Assembly (NCBI GenBank): GCA_033239525.1
Contig: BSYO01000038.1
Location: 4,355,556 to 4,419,555, forward strand
Length of the DNA: 64,000 nt
Direction: 5' to 3'
From: Nepenthes gracilis
Taxonomy: Eukaryota; Streptophyta; Magnoliopsida; Caryophyllales; Nepenthaceae
Positions 46,853 to 55,761 of this stretch are shown here, piece by piece. Position numbers and translations under genes: made by a program. Numbering within the stretch: the first letter of the stretch is position 1; each line of letters begins with the position of its first letter. The notes beneath the pieces are model-generated. The model searched no databases and was not told where the DNA came from. It saw only the letters and a program-made list of their open reading frames with translations.

Positions 46853-48663
46853 ATGACTTCGACTTCTGTTGCTGACATTTCCTCTGTTCTTCGAGAGTGT
46901 GACGTCAAAGAGTTATGTATAGAGTTTAATATTCCAAAGGACATTGCGTGGAGGGTTCTGGAGAAGAATGATAGAGCCTTTGCGCCGTCGGCTGGACACG
47001 TGACTATATACGAGGCCCACCTAAGAAGCGACCTTCGTCTTCTTCTCCCAAACGACTTACATTCAATCCTTCAGGCCTTGCGGGTCCTCATCGCACAGCT
47101 TCACGCCAATGCTGTACGGTATTTGTGTACTTTTTGCATCTTTCTCCGTAAGCATTCTCGACGGTTAACTATGCCGATGGTGAAGGGTCTATTTAAGATT
47201 AACCATGGTAGAGAGTGGGTCTCCCTGGTTCCACGTAGTGGCCTAAAGGTAAATACGGCCATCTACGACTCACTGAAGAATTGAAAAAATCGGTTCTTCT
47301 TCGTGAGTGTAAACAAGACCTGGCCCCTAGCCAAGGATTGGGACCAGGTGCCCGATGTTTACATTGGGACACCGTCGGAGGCTGAGACAGTGTCCCTAGA
47401 GTGGCTGAGGAAGTTGGTCAAGACCCACATCTTTGATTTTAAGAGAGACTTCTTAATCTCCTAGGCTGAGACCAAGAAGGTGAATTGGGGTCCGCCCTTT
47501 CCCGTCCAGAAGTTCAAGGCACCGCAAGTGGCGGTGATGATGCGACTGGAGGACTCTAGGGGCCTGCTCATCCATCCCCACCCGACTGACGATGACTTCA
47601 TCGACCCCAGGCCCAAGAGGATGGCTGTGGAGATGCCCTCCTCATCATCTTCTAGGCCAGACTACATTGCTGCCGAGATTTGTAGCGGTCCTGGCAGCGC
47701 ACCGGGATGGAGAAATCGTTTGAGGACATGCCGGAAACTGAGGTTGGAGGCGTCATACTGGCACGGCCTGTGCCACGAGTGGTTCTTCAGGCTGCACCGA
47801 CGGGGATTTTACCAGAGCCAACCTGTGAGCCGCAGGTGGAGGCGCAGAAGCCGTCAGTCAGCTCACCAGCCATGTAGGTGCCGGTTGAGCAGCCGGTGAT
47901 TAACCTCGATCCTCCTGTGGCTACAATAGACATCGTCGCTGGGAAGCCTACCACCATCGCGGACGACATTAATGAAGGGCTTCTGGAGGACATCCTGGAG
48001 GAGGCCGCCACCAGCCCCACTCGAGAGGGCATCGCTTCCAGCCCGCCGCCGCTAGAGCTAGACTTGGAGGCCAGGCCTGATAGGCCTGCACGGAAAGTTT
48101 ATGAGGTATAATTTTCTGTGTCACTTTCTGCGCAACTTTTCCTTTAAAGTCTCTAACTTGTTTTTGTCATTTGGTGCAGAAGGAGAAAGTGTTGGATGCC
48201 GTTGCGAAGGCAATTGACCAGCGGGACCGGGTGATCTCTGATAGGGACGCAGAGATCGCCTGGTTAGACACGAAGCTAGCAGCTTCGAGGGCAAAGTACC
48301 GGTTGGACGCTGCCGCCTTGCAGACCGTTTTGGCCGACACAGAGACCAAGAATGCAAGCTTAAAAAAGGAGAATGCTCTGCTACGGGAGGAGAACGGGCG
48401 GATTACCGGGCACCTTAGCCAGCTTGGGGGTAGTTGACAGGTTGGAGAACCGCTTGAGCCTCCGGATACGCCCCCACGAGATTGAGCAACTGGTGTGGAC
48501 ACGGATGTGGAGAGGGGTCAATATGTGTTGGCATATCGCACAGCTTATTGACCCTAATTTCCCGGTGGACCTGCTTAATATGTCAAACAGGTCCGCCTAG
48601 ACCCGCGAAAGTCTCGTGAGGGATCCGCGAGACTATCAGGCGCCGCCTTCGCCGCCTCCCTAG
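46853..48663 (+). pseudogene. Accessory antisense ORF (aORF) of T5, near full length
   Basis: Exon 1 (46853-48105) encodes an N-terminal region resembling the plant 'putative gypsy type transposon' domain (PF04195-like): LRSDLRLLLPNDLHSIL, AQLHANAVRYL, then KNRFFFVSV and NWGPPFPVQKFK. An acidic Pro-rich linker follows. A 74-bp intron (48106-48179, GTATAA to GTGCAG, phase 0) precedes exon 2. Exon 2 encodes a coiled coil (about 48180-48430) and the conserved C-terminal block MWRGVNMCWHIAQLIDPNFP. Damage includes TGA at 47282 (Trp position), TAG at 47462, frameshifts near 47700 and 48430, TAG at 47874 and TAG at 48598 (Gln in T2). It matches no enzyme I know. It may be a DNA- or protein-binding factor of the element. 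It is opposite to gag-pol. Confidence 0.75.
48106..48179 (+). other. Intron of the T5 accessory gene
   Basis: 74 bp, GT at 48106-48107 and TTGGTGCAG ending at 48179. It separates the linker from the coiled coil. Introns of 93, 76 and probably 61 bp occur at the same site in T2, T4 and T1, with intron sequences that do not align while the exons do. That pattern supports real splicing. Confidence 0.7.
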
Positions 48664-48712
48664 ATTTTTGTCATTTTACTTGTATCATGTATAATATAAT
48701 ACATTTGATAAC

Positions 48713-48718
48713 AATAAA
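48713..48718 (+). terminator. Poly(A) signal AATAAA of the T5 accessory gene
   Basis: AATAAA about 50 bases after the last stop codon of the accessory frame, preceded by a T/A-rich GTATCATGTATAATATAA stretch. T2 has AATAAA at the equivalent place on its minus strand (about 30540-30535). Confidence 0.6.
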
Positions 48719-49039
48719 ATTAGAATCCTCCCGCTTTGTGTCTATTTCTTTTTACTGCTTTAGGTTTGTATGTTTGCTGTACTGAATGGCCAACTCAGTT
48801 GGACTGGCGGCCATTGCATTATTGCCAAAGGAGTGAAATCCTGAGGTTTTTTTTGTAGGCAGCTATATATGTGTTAGCCGACCTAGTAGTGGTGGCTTGT
48901 GAGTAAAGTCTGGTGGCGCTGCCCAAGTGTTGACTTGGACGGCCAGCCTTGGAGAAGAATTTTTCTCCCTTCGACCATCGTTGACTGATCATGCTATCTC
49001 ATCGTAAAGGAGGTCGATGCGTGTGCTGTGCTAAACCCC
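48719..49039. other. T5 spacer between aORF and the 40-bp array
   Basis: About 320 bases. The part 48960-49030 contains a TGACTGATCATGCTATCTC-like segment also present after the arrays of T1 and T2, so it is ordinary element sequence. No open frame of interest. Confidence 0.4.
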
Positions 49040-49290
49040 TAAGATTTTGACCGCTAATGGGCCATTTGGATGAGCAATGTTTAGAGTCTACCACCTATGG
49101 GCCGCTCGGATAACCAGGGTTTAATATGACCACTAATGGGCCGCTCGGATGACCGAGGTTCATACTAGACCGCTCATAGGCTACCTGGATGACCAGGGTT
49201 TAAGTATGACCGCTAATGGGCCACTCGGATGACCGATGTTCAATCCGACCATTTATGGGCCACTTGGATGAACAGAGTTTAGTAACGAGA
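49040..49290. repeat. Minisatellite of about 40 bp between pol and aORF (T5)
   Basis: About six units of 39 to 42 bp with core 'GACCGCTAATGGGCC' then 'CTCGGATGACC' and 'GGTTTAATATGACC'. Same family and position as 2740-3030 and 29990-30190. Confidence 0.8.
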
Positions 49291-49469
49291 GGGTGAAGAC
49301 CCTCCCGTCTTAAGGGCAGTCTAGGTCGGGTAAACCTGCAAGGCAAACATATATATATACATGCACACAGAAAAGAGAAGGCAATATGCAAAGGAAACAC
49401 TTATTTTGACAAATTGAAACAAGCAGGCGAATGTGTACACACAGTAATGCAAGTACATACCTGGGTCCC

Positions 49470-52400
49470 TTATTGGAAGTAGCATTTGAGGTGGATCGCG
49501 TTCCACATTCATGGGACCAACGTTCTGTCCTAGTTTTGGAGTTTGTACGCTCTGTTTTGCAGGACGGCGGAGACTAGAAGAGGCCCTTCCCAATTAGGGG
49601 AGAGCTTGGTGCGGTCGGCTAATTTGCCCGTGGCCTCGACGCCTCGTAGGATCAAGTCCCCAACATCGAATTGTCGCACCTTTACCTTTTTTGTTGTAGT
49701 ATCGTGTAATTCGATGTTGGTAGGCCGCTGTCCGTATTCTGGCAGCGTCGCGGGCGTCCTCCAATAAGTCTAGGTGTTCCCTGATTTTCTAGAAGTTACC
49801 CTGTGGGTCAAACGATTCCACCATAAGACTTGGATGCCCGATTTCGATCAGGATTACGGCTTCAGTCCCGTAGCAAAGACTGAAGGGTGTCTCACGGGTT
49901 GGTTCTTTTGGGGTTGTCCAGAAAGACCAAAGAACTGAGGGGAGCTCGTCTACCCAGGAGCCCAATGCGTCTTCTAGCTTAGTCTTTAACTCGTGGAGTA
50001 GCGATCGGTTTGTAACCTCCACCTGTCCATTCGCTTAGGGGTGTGCCACCGAAGTGTGGACCAACTTGATACCAAGGCCGGCGTAATACTTGGTGAAGCG
50101 TTTCCCCGAGAATTGGGTCCCTTTATAGGTCACGACGACCTTTGGAATGCCAAATCTGCAAATAATATTCTAACGAAGGAATTTAAGAGCGTTGTGCTCT
50201 GTGATTTTCACCAGTGGGATGGCCTTGACCCACTTAGTGAAGTAGTCGATGCCGCGATGATGAACTTCCTTTGCCCTGTGGCAATGGAAAATGGGCCGAG
50301 GATATCGAACCCCCATTACGCGAAGGGCCTAGGGGCCTGAAGCGACTTCAAGTTGGCGGACGGCTGATAGTGAACGTTACTGTGAAGCTGGCAGCTTTCA
50401 CACTTCTTCACGAATTCGAGTGCATCCTTTTTTATCGAGGGCCAGTAGTAGCCCTGCCGTATGATCTTGAAGGCTAAGTTTTTTCCCACCAACATGTGCT
50501 CCACAAATCCCGAGGTACACTTCGCCCAAGGCGTAGTTAGCCCCTTTGGGAGTTAGGCATCGGAGGTATGAGGTTGAGTAACCACGGTGATATAGCCGCC
50601 CATCAACCACAGTATACCAGCCGGCTGTCTTTTTTATTCGCTTAGCCTTCTCTACGTCTTTTAGCAATGATCCGTCATCCAGATAGGTAAGGTAGGGCAT
50701 CATCCAGTTTTTCGCTTCGAAAATCTGCATCACCTCCTACTTCTCTACACTAGAAGTGTTCAGAATCTCCCTCATGTCCATCAAGTACTGTTCTGGATTT
50801 TTTGCTACAGCAGCTCTAGCCAGCTGGTATGCCTTCTAGTTTTCAGTTCTAGGAACATGAACTAGGGTTAGTTTGTCGAAACCCTAGGCGGCCTCTCTCA
50901 CCTTTGCCATGTACTTGGCTAGGTGAGGGTTGCTTACTTTGAAGTCTCCGTTGACCTAGTTAACGATCAGTTCGGAGTCGCTGTAGACCACCAACCTCTT
51001 GGCAGAGCACTCCTTTGCTAATCATAATCTGGCTAATAGGGTTTCGTGTTCGGCAACGTTATTGGTTGCCGGAAATCGAGTATGAGGGAATACTTCACCT
51101 CAAACCCATCTGGGGTCGTGAGGACCACTCCAACGCCACCACCAGTGTCCGTAGACGATCCGTCTACGTGGAGTACCCATTTTGAAACTTCGTCAAGCTA
51201 TATTGCACCTTCTGTGGGCTGTTCTTCAAGAATTGTGGTCGTGATCTCAATAATAAAGTCAGTCAGAGCCTACGCTTTTCTAATAGGTCTGGGCCAAAAT
51301 CCGATGTCAAACTCGCCCAACTCGATAGCCCACTTTACCAACCATCCAGAAATATTGGGTTTTTGGAGTATACTTTTCAGAAGCTGGTCAATGAGGACCA
51401 CTACATGGTGCGCCTAAAAGTATGGCCTTAACTTCCACGCAGAGAATATAAGTGCTAAGGCTAACTTTTCTGCGCATGAGTAGCGCGTCTCTGGGCCGAT
51501 CAACGTTTTACTTATGTAGTAAACCGGCTATTAAGTGTTAGAGTCCTGGCATACGAGGATGGAATTGAGGGATACCTCTGACACCGCCAGGAAGAGATAC
51601 AGCTCTTTTTCACCCTTGGGTGACCCCAGCAGTAGTGGGCTGGCCAGATACTACTTCAATTCATTGAAGGTTGTCTAGCAGTCTACTGTCCATTGAAACT
51701 CGTTGGATTTTGTCCCTCTTAGGGCCTTAAAGAATGACTGGTACTTGTCACCTGACTTCGTGAGATAGCGGGACAACGCTGCTAACCGTCCAGTCAATTG
51801 CTGGACGCCCTTTACGCTCCGCGGGGGAACCATATCTGCGAGGGCCTTAATCCGAAGATACACTTAGTTGGATTCAGCTTCATGTGATGCTTGTGGAGCA
51901 CCTCAAATGACTCTGCCAGATCACAGATGTGGTCACCGGTGACTCTACTCTTAACGAGCATGTCTCGACGTAGACCTCCATGTTGCGATCAATCTGTTTT
52001 TCAAACATCTTGTTGACCAGTCATTGATAGGTTGCTCCAGCGTTTTTCAGTCTGAAGGGCATCACTTTGTAGTAGCAGGTGCCCTAATCCGTCATAAATG
52101 AGGTGTACTCCTCATCTTTCGGACTCATCCGGATCTAGTTGTAACCCGAATAGGCGTTCATGAAGCTTAGCAGCTCATGTCCGGCCAACGAGTCAACCAA
52201 CAGGTCGATCCTGAGCAAGGGAAAGCTGTACTTTGGGCAGGCTTTGTTAACGTCGATAAAATCGACGCTCATCCGCTATTTTCCATTGCTTTTCTTCACC
52301 AAGACGATGTTAGAGAGTCAATCCGAGTGTGGACATCTCTAATAAATCCTGCGTCCAGCAGTTTCTTCACCTCCTCCCGGATGGCGATTAACTTTTTCAC

Positions 52401-53110
52401 TGAGTGGTTTCTCCACTTCTGCCTGACAGGCTTCTGGCCACGATTAAGCCCAGCTTGTGGACCATCACCTCAGCCGGAACCCCAGGCATGTCAACTAGAG
52501 TCCACGCGAAAATATCAGCGTTCCAGCACAGGAACGCGATCAGTTCATCGCACAATATTTCGGTGAGTGAGCCCTCTAATCTGTGCACACCTTTGCGGTT
52601 CCTCCGGGTTCATTGGGACCAGATCTGTGGTTTCACCGGACTGCGCTTATTGTAGGGTTATCTCGTCTCGATGATTGAGTTTTCCAACCGTTCTAGTGCT
52701 GCCGCTAGGGGCAATTTGAGACATGTAGCATGTCTACCCAGTAACTTGGTTGCCTAATACCTCCCCTACACCGTAAGGCATTGGAAACTTCATCTTGACG
52801 TGTGGAATCAATGTGACTGTGCCAAACTCTGTTAGGCACGTCCTGTCTAGTATAGCGTTGTAAACAGAGGACAGGTCAACCACTAAGAAGGTGAGCGTAC
52901 GACTCGCTGTTTTTGGATACATGCCCAATGTGACTTCCAGTTGAATTGTCCCTTGGACGGGCACTGGCTCGTTGTCAAAACCATACAGTGGGCCCTCGGC
53001 AGATTTTAATTGGTTCTTTTTTAAGCCTAATTTAAAGAAAGTATCCAAGTAAAGTGAGTCCTTTGAACTAACATTATCAATAAACACTCGCTTCAACTAG
53101 TAGTCGACAC
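49470..53110 (-). pseudogene. pol: Tat pol of T5: protease, RT, RNase H, integrase
   Basis: The protease is well preserved (53096-52734): KRVFIDNVSSKDSLYLD carries the active-site Asp, and GVGEVLGNQ ends the domain. RT follows, with a 1-nt deletion exactly in the catalytic box (51957-51976, YV then frameshift instead of DD). A region RSVKGVQQLTGRLAALSRY (about 51830-51770) and the RNase H DGSSTDTGGGVG block (about 51165-51130) are clear. Integrase has the HHCC finger ending CESCQ (about 50405) and the C-terminal part ELPSVLW and TRETPFSLCYGTEAV (49960-49880). It stops at TAA 49472-49470. Frameshifts are frequent in RT. Confidence 0.85.
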
Positions 53111-55088
53111 TACCGTCTAAAACGAGCGTGGATACAATAAGAGGGTCAGCATGGGGGGACATTACATCAGTCAAGTCATCATCACTGAAGCTAATTGCCT
53201 TGTCCGTCGTGCGCTACTTCTTCCTCCCAGTCTGCTGCTCCTTGTTGTCCGCTGGATTTTTGGCAGGTCGGGTGGTGACCATATTGACCACCCCTGCAGC
53301 AACCCAATTTTGGGGCAGAGACGGCTCCTGCCCTTCTCCGTCAGTTTCTCCATAACTCTGCCCAAGGCCCTTGACAAACTTGGTGAGGTGGCCCCTACGA
53401 ATCAACTCCTCGATCTTCCTTTGCAATGTCTTACAGTCTTCAGTAGAATGTCTAGCAGAGCGATGGAAATCACTGTATTTCAACTGGTTCCCGGTGTCCT
53501 TCAATGGTTTTGGCCACTTCAGGATTTTTTTCGCGGATTCTGCATAGGGACATTTGAGCGCGTCTTCGTCAAGGGCGTAAAGTCGATGGGCCAGTAATCA
53601 CTGTGTTCTGGCAGCCCAGTTCTGTGCTGCTTCCGACGGGAGTGATTACCGTCGCTGTATTTTCTTTTTTCCTCTACAGGGAATGGGCGAGGCTGGTCTG
53701 CCCATTCTGGGAGTTTTGCTTCGTCATCTTCCTCTGCCACTACGTAAACCCGTGTGATTGACTCCGCCTCCAGGAAGGTCCAGGGATTCTTATGGGTTAG
53801 GTGTTTGAAGAAGTCCCCGTAGGTCAGCGCGGAGATGAAAGTGCCCAACTTCATCTCTTTCGTGATCTAGAGAATTTGCCTAGCCTCTGTCACAAAGCGG
53901 TCCAAAATCTCTGCAGGTTCGCTCCTGACTTATGCTTGATGTGGAAGAGGTGTCATGACTGCTTCTCTTCCCGTTGGCTCGAGGCATATTGAGTCAGGAA
54001 GAGATCTGTGAGCTCCTGAAAGCAACTGATGGATCCTGAAAGGAGGTGATGAAACCAGATGCGGGCATCTCTCTTCAGCGTGAGTGGGAAGCAGCGGCAC
54101 ATTGCTGAGTCTTCAAGCCCTTGTAGACTCAGATGGGTGTGAAAATGATCTAGGTGGTCAACTAGATCACTACTCCCATCGTATGAGTCAAGGAAAGACA
54201 TCTTGAATTTGGTGGGTAGTGGATGATTTAGGATCTCCGCCGTGAAGGGAGATCTGTCAAGGTCAACAGTGTGCTCATCGTCATTGAAATTAGCGAGAGT
54301 GGGAAGCAGCAGCACATTGCTGAGTCTTCCAGCCCTTGTAGACTCAAATGGGTGCAAAAATGGCCCATGTGGTCAATTGGATCACTGCTCCCATCGTATG
54401 AGTTAACAGAAGGCATCTTGAATTTGGTGGGCAGTGGACGATTTAGGATTTCCACCGAGAAGGAAGATCTGTCAAGGTCAACAGCGTGCTCATCATCATT
54501 GAACACGCGGTTCCAAATCTTATCCACCCATGGATCTGCGCGAGTAGCGTTGGCAGATCTCTTAAAGTTGAGATAAGCCCTTAACTCTGTTTTGTCTCCG
54601 GAGTGTCCAGTAGCCGGCCGACTACTGCCTCCAATTGACCCGACAGTCCTGGAGGCTTGCTCCTGGACTAAGTTTCCATTCTATGCCCGAGAGTATCGAG
54701 GGTTTCTTCTTTTCGGACTTTCTTCCGGCGTTGCGCTCCTAGAGCGCTCTTCAGGCCTGTTCTGGCCTGAAGCGAGCGAAGAGGCTGGGATCTGATCGTT
54801 TGTCGGCCTCCTGGGCCTTCTGGCCGGCATTTTTTTCCTCAGGCCACCTTTTTTGGTGGCCAGCGCAGGGTCAGTTGTGGGCGAAGCCTCCAGCTGTGGC
54901 TGCTTTTGCCGAGAGTAGAGTATTTGGAGCTGATGGTTGTTAGTCTGCATCTGCTCCATCAGTTGTTGAAAGAATGGTGCAGGTACCCCGCCTGTCATCC
55001 CGTTGACTAGGGTACCAACAACGTGATCCTGGTCGGGAGAAGTGGCATCTCTAGTGGGATCTCTAGCTTGGGCTCTCGTATTCACCAT
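53111..55088 (-). pseudogene. gag: Tat gag of T5, with internal duplication
   Basis: Starts MVNTRAQARDPTRDA at 55088 after an untranslated stretch. The basic N-terminal part (KKMPARRPRRP) lies near 54820. The gag domain appears twice: 54505-54291 (SSFSVEILNRPLPTKFKM, YDGSSDPIDHMGHF) and 54290-54077 (SPFTAEILNHPLPTKFKM, YDGSSDLVDHLDHF, then ARIWFHHLLSGSISC). Only the second copy continues into EMKLGTFISALTYGDFFKHL (about 53850). The segment SDFHRSARHSTEDCKT (about 53470) stands at the place of a zinc-knuckle-like motif. The linker to protease follows. Confidence 0.8.
54077..54505 (-). repeat. Tandem duplication of about 215 bp within T5 gag
   Basis: 54077-54290 and 54291-54505 align over their full length, with about 15 percent differences by eye. 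The junction is at 'GAGAGTGGGAAGCAGC', present in both units. It duplicates the front of the gag domain out of frame with the rest. Confidence 0.8.
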
Positions 55089-55152
55089 CGCGAATGAGTC
55101 TGGCAGTGAAAAGAGAGTGTTCTGGGGGAGTGTGGTTGGCTTTTCGTAAGCG

Positions 55153-55175
55153 CTTCCTACAGACGGTATCAATGA
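55153..55175 (-). promoter_or_regulatory. Primer-binding site of T5
   Basis: Minus strand ATTGATACCGTCTGTAGGAA beside the LTR end GACGCA, equivalent to the PBS of T1 and T6 with a few changes. Confidence 0.65.
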
Positions 55176-55270
55176 TGCGTCCTTGGATTCGAACTTTGAA
55201 TAAATTCGGATTGGTCTGCTTGATTGGTTTCGACTCCGTTCATCAAGTTGGGATCCTGCACACCACTAAA
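55176..55270 (-). repeat. Remnant of the 5' LTR of T5 (last 95 bp)
   Basis: Aligns with 44633-44735 over its length ('GATCCTGCACACCACTAAA' against 'GATCCTACACACCACTAAA'). Beyond 55270 the sequence no longer resembles the LTR. The upstream ~950 bp of the LTR, with its promoter, are missing. Confidence 0.75.
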
Positions 55271-55756
55271 ATTAGAGATTAAATAGAATGAAATCACCAT
55301 TAGAAATATTCCGAAGAAAAATTAGAATAATATATCTAATATGCTAAAGACAAAAACATAATTTAACATCTAAGAATTAGAAAAATCTCTTCATTCTTTT
55401 CTCATTCTCTCTCAAATCCATAGCCAAAGACTTTTGAATAAAATAACTCACGTCAACTATTAGAAAAAACACAAAAATGACATCAAATGAGTCTAATTTT
55501 TAAACAATAGTAGTTGACATTCTAATGCTAATAAAAATAACTTTTTTAAAATTATCCTAGCATATGCGCCGATTATGTAGCCATTATGTGACCATCATGC
55601 ATCACTAAGCCTAATTATCCATGCACGTATAGCCCTTCAAGCATGTATTAGGCATGCCAAATTTATCCAATCTATGCACATCTACCTATGATGAGTGTAT
55701 AAGACATGGACATTTTGATTTTCACAAATGTGCTTCCATCATACATATAGCAGGTG
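55271..55756. other. AT-rich stretch between T5 and the TRIM-like element
   Basis: No gene or known repeat recognised. It may be GLR intron or other host DNA. Short ATTATG/CATGCA words recur near 55560-55660, without clear periodicity. Confidence 0.35.
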
Positions 55757-55761
55757 TGATC

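Larger units (their letters stand above)
44633..55270 (-). mobile_element. Ty3/gypsy Tat-lineage retrotransposon copy T5
   Basis: The most complete Tat copy. Minus-strand order: remnant of the 5' LTR (55270-55176), PBS, gag (from 55088), protease, RT, RNase H, integrase (stop 49472-49470), the 40-bp array, the accessory gene in opposite orientation, a 46-bp W-box array, a purine-rich tract (GGGGGG, 45687-45692) and the 3' LTR (45679-44633). It lies between GLR exon 2 and the last GLR exon. The full pattern shows what T1, T2 and T4 have lost. Confidence 0.9.
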
